Of a stretch of DNA of 64,000 nucleotides, positions 25,491-33,804 are shown one piece after another. The first letter of the stretch is position 1, and every line of letters begins with the position of its first letter. The notes under the pieces were generated by a model. The model worked only from the letters and a program-made list of their open reading frames with translations, did no database searches and was not told the origin of the DNA. Location of the stretch: NCBI RefSeq assembly GCF_024435355.1, contig NZ_JAMJWG010000003.1, positions 620,001 through 684,000 of the forward strand, given 5' to 3'. The DNA comes from Streptomyces odontomachi. Lineage in GTDB: Bacteria > Actinomycetota > Actinomycetes > Streptomycetales > Streptomycetaceae. The position numbers and the translations under genes are program-made.

Positions 25491-25906
25491 TCCGGCGTGT
25501 GCGTGGCGTCGGGGCGGTCCGCGGCGAGCGGCTTCCAGCTGGCGGTGACGGTGAGGTGGGCCTGACCGCTGCCGCCCACGATCCCGAACTTCAGGTCCTG
25601 CCCGACCTGCACGCCGAAGGTCACGCTCAGCTCGGTGGGCGGCTCGGGTGTCGCCTTCGCCGCGTCGTGCACCTGCTGGAGCAGCGGCCCGAGCGGCTTG
25701 AGCGCCCCGCGCAGCACACTGGCGGCGACGTCGGCCACGACACGGCCCCCGGCGGCCACGGGCACGGCCCTGCCCATGCCTTCGGGAAGGTCGGAGTCCG
25801 CCGGGGTCCCTCCCACCGTGCCGGGGGCAAGGACGAACCTGACGGGCGTACCGTCGTCGAACTCGGTCTCAGTCGAAGTGGGCACGCTCACATTGTCGCC
25901 GGTCAC
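25487..25906 (-). CDS. Trypsin-co-occurring domain (Trypco1/CU044_2847-like) small protein
   Basis: This is the first gene of the four-gene operon, about 139 residues. The central part reads PLLQQVHDAAKATPEPPTELSVTFGVQVGQDLKFGIVGGSGQAHLTVTASW, an amphipathic helix followed by beta strands. That pattern is typical of the small Trypco1 proteins found next to trypsin-like effectors in NTP-dependent conflict systems. The N-terminal region (GTPVRFVLAPGT) forms an additional strand pair. It may act as an adaptor or inhibitor of the protease, which is an inference. The start is uncertain: GTG 25906 gives 139 residues, GTG 25891 gives 134, and neither has a strong ribosome-binding site. Its stop overlaps the VMAP start. 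Confidence 0.75.
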   Translation of the reverse strand: MTGDNVSVPTSTETEFDDGTPVRFVLAPGTVGGTPADSDLPEGMGRAVPVAAGGRVVADVAASVLRGALKPLGPLLQQVHDAAKATPEPPTELSVTFGVQVGQDLKFGIVGGSGQAHLTVTASWKPLAADRPDATHTPE

Positions 25907-26069
25907 GCGACTTCGGCCGGTATGGGCGCAACTCGGTTACGGCATTGATGCATTGACGGCGGCGGACTGGGCCGCGGCCGCCACGCGTGCCGGTACGACC
26001 ACGGTCTGATCCAGGAGTGTGGCCCGTGCTCCGACGACGTGGGGGGCCATGCGGCAGCATCGTTGCCGC

Positions 26070-26858
26070 ATGACCGCCACGAGTGAGCCAACCGCCGCGT
26101 CGCAGCCGGCTGCCGGGTCGAACTCCGTTCTTCCCGACCCTCCCGCCCCTGCCGTCCCTCCCGTCTTCCCGGGCCGCTGGGTAGGCGCCGCTTCCCTGGT
26201 CGTCGGGCCCCTGCTGGTCCTGTCCGGCGTGCTGCTGCGATTCCGCTTCGACTTCTTCTACCCCGCGCAACTGCGCGCGTACGAGCACCATCCGGGCCTC
26301 GTCACGGCCTCGTACAGCCTGGTCTCCGCGGGCTGGGTACTGCTCTGGCCGGGCATCACGCTGCTCGCCGCCCGGATCGGTGAACGGTTCCGGGAGCTGG
26401 CCGTGTGGGGCGGCGTCCTCACGGTCCTCGGCCTGTTCGCGCGGACCTTCCACGCCGGTGTGGACCACCTGGACCTCCACCTGGTGACCGTGCAGGGAGC
26501 GGCAACGGCGACCCGCACGGTGAGCGCGACCTACGGCGCGTTCCACGTCTTCAGCATCCTGAACGCGGCCATCATGGGCGGCTGGATCCTGCTGGCCTTC
26601 GGTGCCTACCGTGCGCGGGTGCTCGGACCGCTGCGTGCGACGGCCCTGGGGCTGGCGTCGGCGATGCCGCTGGGCGTGCTGAAGGGGACGACCGCCTGGT
26701 CGATCGCCGCTGCCGCGGGACTGTGCGTGGCGCTCGTCCCGCTGGGCGTGGCCGCGTGGCGCACCGGGCCGGTGCCGCGGGCGGCGACGGTCGCCGGGAG
26801 ACTTCTCCTGGTCGGCCTCGCGGGCACCGCGATGTTCTTCTTCGGGCAGGCGGGATGA
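26070..26858 (+). CDS. Multipass integral membrane protein of unknown function
   Basis: I do not recognise a specific family. After about 35 Pro/Ala/Ser-rich residues there are roughly six or seven hydrophobic helices (VGAASLVVGPLLVLSGVLL, SLVSAGWVLLWPGITLLA, LAVWGGVLTVLGLFA, FHVFSILNAAIMGGWILLA, IAAAAGLCVALVPLGVAAW, LLLVGLAGTAMFFF). A conserved-looking FHAGVDHLDLHL loop contains several His and Asp residues. It lies directly before a two-component system, overlapping the kinase start by the ATGATG junction, so it could be part of the sensing unit. The ATG at 26070 is preferred; ATG 26049 is an alternative. Confidence 0.65.
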   Translation: MTATSEPTAASQPAAGSNSVLPDPPAPAVPPVFPGRWVGAASLVVGPLLVLSGVLLRFRFDFFYPAQLRAYEHHPGLVTASYSLVSAGWVLLWPGITLLAARIGERFRELAVWGGVLTVLGLFARTFHAGVDHLDLHLVTVQGAATATRTVSATYGAFHVFSILNAAIMGGWILLAFGAYRARVLGPLRATALGLASAMPLGVLKGTTAWSIAAAAGLCVALVPLGVAAWRTGPVPRAATVAGRLLLVGLAGTAMFFFGQAG

Positions 26859-28261
26859 TGCGCGCAGGCAGGAGGAGCGGTCGCGGCGCTCGGTACCGTC
26901 GTGTGATGCGCACCGTGCGATGGCGTCTGCGGACGGGCCCGCACCTGCTGGTGCTCGACGTCGGCGCGGCGGTCGTCATGACGGTCGGGTACGGGGCCCT
27001 GGCCGGGCAGAGCGGGTCCGACGGCCTGCCCCACTTCGTCGGTCCGGCGTGGGTGGGCTGGCTGGTGGCGGTCGGCGTGGGCGCACCGCTGTCCGTTCGG
27101 CGACTGTTCCCGCTGCCCGCCCTGGCCGTGGTGCTGGCCGCTTCGGCGGCTGCGACGCTGCTCGACATCACCCGCGACCCCTACGTTTCCACGGCGCTGG
27201 CCGCGTACGCGGTGGCGCTCGTCGAGCCGGCTCGCCGTGCCGCCGCGGCGCTGGCCCTGACCCTGGCGGTCGCGGCGTTCGCGGTCATCACCGGTGAGGC
27301 GGCCCTGACGCCGTCCGGACCGTGGTCGGCAGCGGTCGGAACGTCGGCGCTGGTCTGGCTGGTGGTCGGTGCCGCGTGGGGCGCGGGCCGGGTGGTGCGG
27401 GAACGGCGCGCTCGGGCGGTTCGGCAGGAACTGCGGCTGGCGGAGGAGGCGCGGTCCGAGGAACGCCTGGACATCGCCCGGGAGTTGCACGACATCGTCT
27501 CGCACAGCCTCAGCGTGATCGTCGTCTCGGCGGCGGTCGCCGATCACGTCGCCGAGGAACGCCCCGAGGAGACCCGCGACGCCCTCCAGGCGATCGAGCG
27601 GACCGGCCGGGAGGCGCTCACGGAGATGCGGCGCGCGCTGGGGGTACTGCGCGGCGACGCAACCGATCAGCGCGCCCCCGGCGCACCGGAGACCGCACCG
27701 CCGCCCGGCCTCGACGACCTGCCGCGGCTCGTCCGGCGCGCCGAGCAGGCGGGCGTCCGTGTCGAACTCGGCACGCACGGTACGCATGGCGCGCACGGTA
27801 CGCACGGCGCGCACGGCACGCGGCGCACGCAGCTGACCGCCGCGCTCTCCGCGGGGACCGCGCTGGCCGTGTACCGGATCGTTCAGGAGGCGCTGACGAA
27901 CGTGGTCAAGCACGCCGGCGACGGCACGCACTGCCAGGTGACGATCACGGGGGACGGGCAGGGCGGCGTGGCCGTCGAGGTGGTGGACGACGGCGCCGGA
28001 CGTGCGGCCGGTTCCGACCGGGCGGGCCTCGACCGGGCGGACTTCAAGGGCGGTCACGGACTCGTGGGGATGCGCGAGCGCGTGATGATGTACGGCGGGA
28101 CGCTGGCGGCGGGACCGCGGCCCGGCGGCGGCTTCACCGTCTCGGCCCGGCTGCCCCCGCCCGAACGTCCCTCGCCGGAACGTCCCTCGCCGGGGCCTCT
28201 CCCGCCGGAACCTGCGAACTCCACGAACGCCTGCCGAAAGGAAGGGACCGGGACCGCATGA
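26855..28261 (+). CDS. Two-component sensor histidine kinase (HisKA_3, NarL/DesK type)
   Basis: This 468-residue membrane kinase has about five N-terminal hydrophobic helices, then the phosphoacceptor motif ELHDIVSHSLSVIVVSA with the His near residue 212, and a HATPase_c domain (VVKHAG, VVDDGAG, GHGLVGMRERVMMYGG). The N and G boxes are intact. A His/Gly/Thr tripeptide expansion (THG/AHG repeats, about 27774-27822) interrupts the linker between the dimerisation helix and the ATPase domain, outside conserved motifs. The start overlaps the preceding membrane protein and the stop overlaps the response regulator (ATGA), so all three are translationally coupled. Signal unknown; family members often respond to antibiotics or envelope stress. 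Confidence 0.9.
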   Translation: MMRAGRRSGRGARYRRVMRTVRWRLRTGPHLLVLDVGAAVVMTVGYGALAGQSGSDGLPHFVGPAWVGWLVAVGVGAPLSVRRLFPLPALAVVLAASAAATLLDITRDPYVSTALAAYAVALVEPARRAAAALALTLAVAAFAVITGEAALTPSGPWSAAVGTSALVWLVVGAAWGAGRVVRERRARAVRQELRLAEEARSEERLDIARELHDIVSHSLSVIVVSAAVADHVAEERPEETRDALQAIERTGREALTEMRRALGVLRGDATDQRAPGAPETAPPPGLDDLPRLVRRAEQAGVRVELGTHGTHGAHGTHGAHGTRRTQLTAALSAGTALAVYRIVQEALTNVVKHAGDGTHCQVTITGDGQGGVAVEVVDDGAGRAAGSDRAGLDRADFKGGHGLVGMRERVMMYGGTLAAGPRPGGGFTVSARLPPPERPSPERPSPGPLPPEPANSTNACRKEGTGTA

Positions 28262-28944
28262 CCGATCCGATCCGGGTGCTCGTCGCCGACGACCAGCCCC
28301 TGCTCCGCCGCAGCTTCCGGCTGCTCGTCGACACGGCACCCGGGCTGACCGCCGTGGGCGAGGCCGGCACCGGCGCCGAGGCCGTCGAGCGGGTGCGGCA
28401 GCTCCACCCGGAGGTGGTGCTGATGGACATCAGGATGCCCGATCTGGACGGCATCGAGGCGACCCGGCGGATAGCCGGATCAGCGGAGACCGCCGGCACC
28501 CGGATCCTCGTCCTCACCACCTTCGACCTCGACGAGTACGTGTACGGCGCGCTGCGCGCCGGGGCGGCCGGCTTCCTCCTCAAGGACACCTCCCCCGACG
28601 CCCTGTTGACGGGCATCCACACCGTCGCCGCCGGCGAGTCCCTCCTGGCGCCGTCGGTGACCCGCCGCCTCATCGCCGAGTTCGCCCGCCTCCCGCACGC
28701 GCACCGTGCGCCGGTCTCGTCGTTGCCGGACCTCACCGACCGCGAACGCGAGGTCCTGGTGCTGGTGGCCCGGGGCCTGTCCAACGCCGACATCGCGGCG
28801 TACCTGCACCTCAGCAACGGCACCGTGAAGACCTACATCGGCCGCCTGCTGAGCAAGTTGCGCGCGCGTGATCGCGCACAGCTGGTCATCAGCGCCTATG
28901 AGTCGGGGCTGGTGAGTGCCGGCCCTCAGCCGGCCGAGAGTTGA
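28258..28944 (+). CDS. NarL/FixJ-family response regulator
   Basis: This 228-residue protein has a receiver domain with acidic pair Asp11/Asp12, the phosphoacceptor Asp57 in VVLMDIRMPD, the switch Thr in VLTTFD and Lys109 in FLLKD. A LuxR-type HTH follows (LTDREREVLVLVARGLSNADIAAYLHLSNGTVKTYIGRLLSKL). It is the cognate regulator of the histidine kinase, whose stop overlaps its start by four bases. Targets likely include this operon or a nearby transporter; none can be proved from sequence. Confidence 0.93.
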   Translation: MTDPIRVLVADDQPLLRRSFRLLVDTAPGLTAVGEAGTGAEAVERVRQLHPEVVLMDIRMPDLDGIEATRRIAGSAETAGTRILVLTTFDLDEYVYGALRAGAAGFLLKDTSPDALLTGIHTVAAGESLLAPSVTRRLIAEFARLPHAHRAPVSSLPDLTDREREVLVLVARGLSNADIAAYLHLSNGTVKTYIGRLLSKLRARDRAQLVISAYESGLVSAGPQPAES

Positions 28945-29149
28945 TTCCGGGACGTGAGGGCGTCCACATACCGGCCAACTACCTTCATGTAAACGGCAGT
29001 TGATGTGCCGCGATCGCGGTGCGGAGTGTCCCGTTCGGGCACCGAACAGTGCCCGCAGGCTCCTTGCCCAACGTGATCAGACTGGGCTGAACTTCACAGA
29101 GGCGCAGTTCGCTTGAGGTCCACCGGTGCCACGGGAGGTACTTGCGGCC

Positions 29150-29989
29150 ATGCAGGCCCACGATCACGATCACGACGCGACACGCCGGGCGAAGCCGGCC
29201 CGGCGATCATCTCCGTCCGCCAAGAGCCCTGCCCTGCCGGTGCGGAACCCGCTCGTGGTCGGCGACACGTCACCGGCGTCGATCCTCGCCCTGCAACGCA
29301 CGGCCGGGAACGCCGCCGTCTCCCGGATGCTGCAACAGGCGCGGCACGCGCACGGTCCCGGGTGCGGGCATCAGCCCTCGGAGCAGGGACAGCACCAGGA
29401 CCAGCCGGTGAAGCCGGTGGCACCGGTACAGCGCAGCACCGCCGTGCACCAGGTGCTGAGCGGTGGTGGCCGACCGATGGACGGTCCGCTCAGGCAGGAG
29501 ATGGAGGCCCGCATGGGCGCCGACTTCTCCGACGTCCGCCTCCACACCGACGCCGCGGCCAGGGCGTCGGCCGCCGAGCTGGGTGCGCGCGCCTACACGT
29601 CCGGCAACCACGTGGTGATCGGCGAGGGCGGAACCGACAGGCACACGCTCGCCCACGAGCTGACCCACGTCGTCCAGCAACGCCAAGGGCCCGTCGCCGG
29701 CACGGACAACGGGTCGGGTCTCCAGGTCTCCGACCCCGGCGACCGTTTCGAGCGCGCAGCGGAGGCCAACGCCCACGCCGTGATGGACCAGCCGATGCCG
29801 TCGGCGTCGTCCGCCGCCGGAGCCCGGGAGGGTGACCACCCGGTGCAGCGCGCCGAGGCGGACGGCGCCGTGCAGCGGGCGCCGAGCGAGTCGACCACGT
29901 TGCCGAATTCCGGCAGCTCCGGCGTGCCCACGGTGAGCAATGCGGACTTCATCGCCTGTATGGAGGCCGGTGGCGATCAAGAGGGGTGA
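29150..29989 (+). CDS. eCIS core-domain protein (DUF4157), putative metallopeptidase-like
   Basis: This 279-residue protein opens with a His/Asp-rich stretch, then ASILALQRTAGNAAVSRMLQ, the short helical motif found at the front of many DUF4157 proteins. The DUF4157 core follows: GGGRPMDGPLRQEMEARMGADFSDVRLHTD and LGARAYTSGNHVVIGEGG, then HTLAHELTHVVQQR with an HELTH zinc-binding motif. These proteins are associated with extracellular contractile injection systems as cargo or loading domains, usually joined to a toxin. Here only about 90 mostly disordered residues follow and no injection-system genes are nearby, so it is an orphan. ATG 29150 follows GGGAGG at a longish 11 bp; GTG 29126 is an alternative. 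Confidence 0.82.
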   Translation: MQAHDHDHDATRRAKPARRSSPSAKSPALPVRNPLVVGDTSPASILALQRTAGNAAVSRMLQQARHAHGPGCGHQPSEQGQHQDQPVKPVAPVQRSTAVHQVLSGGGRPMDGPLRQEMEARMGADFSDVRLHTDAAARASAAELGARAYTSGNHVVIGEGGTDRHTLAHELTHVVQQRQGPVAGTDNGSGLQVSDPGDRFERAAEANAHAVMDQPMPSASSAAGAREGDHPVQRAEADGAVQRAPSESTTLPNSGSSGVPTVSNADFIACMEAGGDQEG

Positions 29990-30070
29990 CGTCGAGTACG
30001 GGTAGTAGGGCGCCGTCCTGGCCCGCCCGGACCCGCCGGGTTCCTCGCGCGGCGCGGCGTGTCCTGTCCG

Positions 30071-32239
30071 TCAGCGCTTCCCTTCGGGGTGCCTTGCGGC
30101 CACGGGCAGCGCGGGCTCGGCACGTCCTTCCGCCTCGATGTGCAAGTGCGGGAGCCGGCGCAGCCATCGGGGCAGCGTCCAGTTCCGGTCGCCCAGGATG
30201 TACATGACGGCGGGTACGAGCAGGAAGCGCAGCAGGAAGGCGTCCAGCGCCACCGCCGCAGCGAAGCCGATGCCGATCTGTTGGAACAGCAGTTGCCCGC
30301 CGAGCGCGAACGCCCCGAAGACGGCGATCATGATGACGGCGGCGCCGGTGATGACGCCGCTGACCCGTCCCATGCCCTCGCGCACGGCCCGGGCGTTGTC
30401 GCGGTGGACGAGCCATTCCTCCTGCACGCGGGTGAGGAGGAACACCTGGTAGTCGGTGGAGAGACCGAAGACGATCGCGATCATCATGACGGGTACCGCG
30501 AAGCTGACCGGTGAGGGTGGCAGTCCGGTCAGGCCGTGCTGGAAGAGGAAGCCGACCAGGCCGAGGGCGGCACCGATGGACAGCAGGTTCAGCGCGGCGG
30601 CGGTGAGGGGGATCGCCAGGGAGCGGAAGACCACGAGCAGCAGGACGAACCCGATCGCGAGGGTGACGGCGATGAAGGGCAGCAGCCGGCTGCTGAGCGC
30701 CGAGGACAGGTCGATGTAGCCGGCGGTCGGTCCGCCGACGTGCACGGCTATGTCGTTGCCGGCGACAGCGCGGGGGATCACCGTGTCGCGCAGCCGGTGC
30801 ACCAGGTCTCCGGTGGCCGTGGCCTGCGGGGCGGTGGTCGGTACGACCGACAGCACGGCGGTGGTGACGGCCGGGTCGGTGCGCGGCGGGCTCACCGAGG
30901 CCACCCCGGGCTCGGCCGCGATCGTACGGGCGAGGTGGTCGAGGACCGTGACGTCGGAGGGGGACGGCAGCGTGGTGACGAGTTGCAGAGGCCCGTTGAA
31001 GCCCGGTCCGAATCCGTCGGCCAGCAGGTCGTAGGCCTTGCGGGTGGTGGTGTGGGAGGGGTCGGTGCCGGCGTCCGGATTGCCCTGGTGCAGGCCGAGG
31101 ACCGGCAGCGCAAGCAGGAGCATCACGGCGGTCACCCCGACGGTGGCGATCCACCGCCGGCGCTGTACCAGGTGTGCCCAGCGGCGGTAGCGCGGCGAGA
31201 CGGCCGTGGCGGGGGTGAGCCGGCGGCCGGGCACGCGCAGGCTGTTGACCCGGTGGCCGAGCAGCGACAGCACCGCGGGGAGCAGGATGAGCGCCGCGGC
31301 CATGGTGAAGAACACCTCGATCGCGGACCCGACGGCGATCCCGCTGGTGACGCTCACCCCGAACAGCAGCAGCACCAGCAGCGCGAGCACCACGGTGGTG
31401 CCTGCGAACAGCACCGCCCGCCCTGAGGTGTTCATGGCCTCGGCGGCGGCCTGCTTCGGATCGTGGCCCTCGGCGAGCAGGGTGCGGAAGCGGGAGACGA
31501 TGAACAGCGAGTAGTCGACGCCGACGCCGAGCGCGATCATCGACGCGATCCCCTCGGTGGCGCTGCCGATGTCCATGACGTGGGTGACCAGACCGGTCAC
31601 GCTGATCCCGGCCCCGAGCGCTACAAGGACCGTCACCAGGGGCATCGCCATCGCCGTCACGGATCCGAACAGCACAAGGAGTACCAGCGCGGACGCCCCG
31701 AGGCCGATGGCCATCAGCGGGCCGGGTCCGGACGACCGGGCCTCGGCGACCGCCTGCCCGCCCAACTCCACTTGCAGCGCCGGCGTACGGGCCGACTGCG
31801 CGGTGTCGACCACAGCGCCGACAGCGGATTCGGGGAGGTCGTTCGCCGCCGCGTCGAAGGTGACCGTGGCGTATGCCGTCCTGCCATCACGCGAGATCGC
31901 CTGACCATGTGCCGCGTACGGGCTCTCGACGTGCGCCACGTGAGGGAGCGAGGCGACCTTCGCCAGCATCGGCTGTACACGCTCGCGCACCGCCGGATCG
32001 TCGACCGTGCCGGCAAAGGTGTGGAAGACGATCCGGTCGGCGTCGCCCGAGTCCGAGGGAAAGGCGCGCGCCGCGATGGACTGGGCCGTCTGCGAGTCGG
32101 ACCGGGGGAAGGTGAACGCGTCCTGGTAGCTCGCGCCGCCGGCCGCCCTGCCCACCCCGAAGAGCATGAGCACCAGCGTCACCCAGCCGCCGATGACCCA
32201 CCAGCGGCGCCGTACCGCCCATCGCCCGAAGGCCCGCAT
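30071..32239 (-). CDS. MMPL-family RND transporter
   Basis: The 722-residue protein has the duplicated RND/MMPL architecture. There is an N-terminal membrane helix (WWVIGGWVTLVLMLFGVG), a periplasmic-like loop, a helix bundle including ALGVGVDYSLFIVSRFRTLLAEG with the GxxxDYS signature, a second large loop and a second bundle with VFGLSTDYQVFLLTRVQEEW. Such transporters export lipids, siderophores or hydrophobic drugs with proton energy. It is divergent from a TetR regulator and a 15-bp inverted repeat spans the shared promoter region, so TetR repression is very likely. The start ATG at 32239 is clear; the C-terminus is basic and cytoplasmic. Confidence 0.92.
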   Translation of the reverse strand: MRAFGRWAVRRRWWVIGGWVTLVLMLFGVGRAAGGASYQDAFTFPRSDSQTAQSIAARAFPSDSGDADRIVFHTFAGTVDDPAVRERVQPMLAKVASLPHVAHVESPYAAHGQAISRDGRTAYATVTFDAAANDLPESAVGAVVDTAQSARTPALQVELGGQAVAEARSSGPGPLMAIGLGASALVLLVLFGSVTAMAMPLVTVLVALGAGISVTGLVTHVMDIGSATEGIASMIALGVGVDYSLFIVSRFRTLLAEGHDPKQAAAEAMNTSGRAVLFAGTTVVLALLVLLLFGVSVTSGIAVGSAIEVFFTMAAALILLPAVLSLLGHRVNSLRVPGRRLTPATAVSPRYRRWAHLVQRRRWIATVGVTAVMLLLALPVLGLHQGNPDAGTDPSHTTTRKAYDLLADGFGPGFNGPLQLVTTLPSPSDVTVLDHLARTIAAEPGVASVSPPRTDPAVTTAVLSVVPTTAPQATATGDLVHRLRDTVIPRAVAGNDIAVHVGGPTAGYIDLSSALSSRLLPFIAVTLAIGFVLLLVVFRSLAIPLTAAALNLLSIGAALGLVGFLFQHGLTGLPPSPVSFAVPVMMIAIVFGLSTDYQVFLLTRVQEEWLVHRDNARAVREGMGRVSGVITGAAVIMIAVFGAFALGGQLLFQQIGIGFAAAVALDAFLLRFLLVPAVMYILGDRNWTLPRWLRRLPHLHIEAEGRAEPALPVAARHPEGKR

Positions 32240-32258
32240 GGATCCCCCCAGAAACTAA

Positions 32259-32309
32259 ACGGTCCGTTCTCTATCTTGGGTACCGTAGCATCAATAGAGA
32301 ACGGACCGT
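32259..32309. promoter_or_regulatory. TetR-type operator pair between MMPL transporter and regulator
   Basis: ACGGTCCGTTCTCTA (32259-32273) is repeated as its exact reverse complement at 32295-32309, with a 21-bp spacer. Each arm itself contains the near-palindrome ACGG-T/A-CCGT, so two dimer sites can be occupied on both divergent promoters. Confidence 0.8.
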
Positions 32310-32383
32310 ACCCACCCGGCGTCGGACTGCCGTCCTTGCTACGGTCAGCGGTCAACAGCAGCGGAATCCGGGAGGTGCGGACT

Positions 32384-33025
32384 GTGGCCGAGCCCGCCGA
32401 GTGGACCGCGGCGGCTGATCACCGCAAGGGTCCGCGACGCCGTGGCGAGGAGCTTCGCGCCGCGATCCTGGACGCGACCATCGCCGAGCTCAGCGAGGTC
32501 GGCTACGCCAAGCTGGCGATGGAGCGGGTCGCCGCCCGCGCCCGCACCAGCAAGGCCTCGCTCTACAGCCGGTGGCCCAACCGGGCCGAACTGGTCGTCG
32601 CCGCGCTACGGCACCACGGCGGCCCCCCGCTGGCGGGACCTGCGGACACCGGCAGCCTGCGCGAGGACGTGCTGGCACTGCTGCGGCACGGCGCGAAGAG
32701 CCTCAACGGGCTCTTCGGCGAGGCGGTCCGAGGCCTGATGGCCGAGAGCCTGACCAGCCCCGAGGACACCGAGAACCTACGCGCCAACATGTTCACCTCC
32801 CGCAACCGCCTCATGCGCGAGATCCTCGAACGCGCCGCGGCCCGCGGCGAGATCGCAGAAGACGCGATCAAACCCCAGGTGATCAGCTTCGCCCCGGCCC
32901 TGGTCGACTACCACTTCCTGGTCCGCGGCGCCCCGATCCCCGACGAGGTCCTCACCACCATCGTCGACGACCTGCTGCTTCCCCTCCTGACACCCACCGC
33001 TCCCGACAGGAACGCGCGCCCATAG
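32384..33025 (+). CDS. TetR-family transcriptional repressor
   Basis: This 213-residue regulator has the TetR HTH (ILDATIAELSEVGYAKLAMERVAARARTSKASLYSRWPNRAELV) followed by a C-terminal ligand domain of the TetR_C_11/16 type (VDYHFLVRGAPIPDEVLTTIVDDLL). The GTG at 32384 is preceded by GGGAGGTG at eight bases. It almost certainly controls the divergent MMPL gene and itself through the inverted repeat between them. The inducer is presumably a transported hydrophobic compound. Confidence 0.9.
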   Translation: MAEPAEWTAAADHRKGPRRRGEELRAAILDATIAELSEVGYAKLAMERVAARARTSKASLYSRWPNRAELVVAALRHHGGPPLAGPADTGSLREDVLALLRHGAKSLNGLFGEAVRGLMAESLTSPEDTENLRANMFTSRNRLMREILERAAARGEIAEDAIKPQVISFAPALVDYHFLVRGAPIPDEVLTTIVDDLLLPLLTPTAPDRNARP

Positions 33026-33042
33026 CCAGGGAGCCAGGGGCC

Positions 33043-33555
33043 TCACGTGGCTGTCCGCCCCTCTCCTGGACCGGCGCCCAGCGCCAGCTCCGCGAACACC
33101 GTCTTCCCGACGACGCGGGGCGCGGCGCCCCACCGGTGCGCCAGGTGGTCGACGACGATGAGCCCGCGCCCGAAGGTGTCGGAGTCCCCCGGGCTCCGCG
33201 GCCGTAGCGGACGGTCACCGCGCGCGTCGCTGACCTCGATCCGGAGGATGTCCTCGGTCAGCACGAGGCGTACCTGGAAGAGACGTTCCCGAACGCCGCC
33301 GTGCAGCAGGGCGTTGGCGCCCAGCTCGCTGACGATCAGAGCGACGGACTCGGCGTGGCCGCCGTGCCCCCATTCGGTGACGAGGCGCTCGGCGCGCCGG
33401 CGGGCGAGGCTCACGCTGCGGGCGTTGGGCGTGTAGTTCAACGCGTCTTCCCGGAGGACGGGACCGGGTACGGCCGCGGGCATCGGGGTCACCGCGACGT
33501 ACTCGACCTCGACGTCACCGTCGCCCCGTGCCTCACCCTCGTGAACTGCGGTCAT
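33043..33555 (-). CDS. Anti-sigma-factor-like ATP-binding protein (HATPase_c_2) of a WhiJ-type cluster
   Basis: This 170-residue protein has the RsbW/SpoIIAB-like fold: ARRRAERLVTEWG, then VALIVSELGANALLHGG containing the N box, then IEVSDARGDRPLRP and GRGLIVVDHLAHRWG with the G boxes. ATG 33555 has GAGGAGG seven bases upstream. It is divergent from an Scr1-type HTH gene followed by DUF397, the triad known around whiJ and abaA in Streptomyces development. Its role is probably regulatory binding of a partner rather than classic sigma-factor phosphorylation, which remains uncertain. Confidence 0.82.
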   Translation of the reverse strand: MTAVHEGEARGDGDVEVEYVAVTPMPAAVPGPVLREDALNYTPNARSVSLARRRAERLVTEWGHGGHAESVALIVSELGANALLHGGVRERLFQVRLVLTEDILRIEVSDARGDRPLRPRSPGDSDTFGRGLIVVDHLAHRWGAAPRVVGKTVFAELALGAGPGEGRTAT

Positions 33556-33804
33556 GCCGCGCCTCCTCGTGTACGGATCCGGTGCCCGGTGCGGCGACGT
33601 CGGGGTACGGGGCGGTGGCTCGCCGGCCGGCCCGGGGCGTTCCGGGCAGCACGGTGCGCTTCCGCCAAGCGACGGCGCTCTGCGAGCGGTTGGACACTCA
33701 ACGTAGCGATAGAGCAACTGTGAGGGCAAGTAGCTCCGAGATATTTGCCGAGACAATTGTCTCCATGCTTCGACGCTCTGCTGTGGATGGGGGACACTGT
33801 GTGC

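Noticed and set aside
29113..29835. Alternative frame over the eCIS-core gene
   Set aside because: The HELTH motif and DUF4157 pattern are in the other frame (29150-29989).
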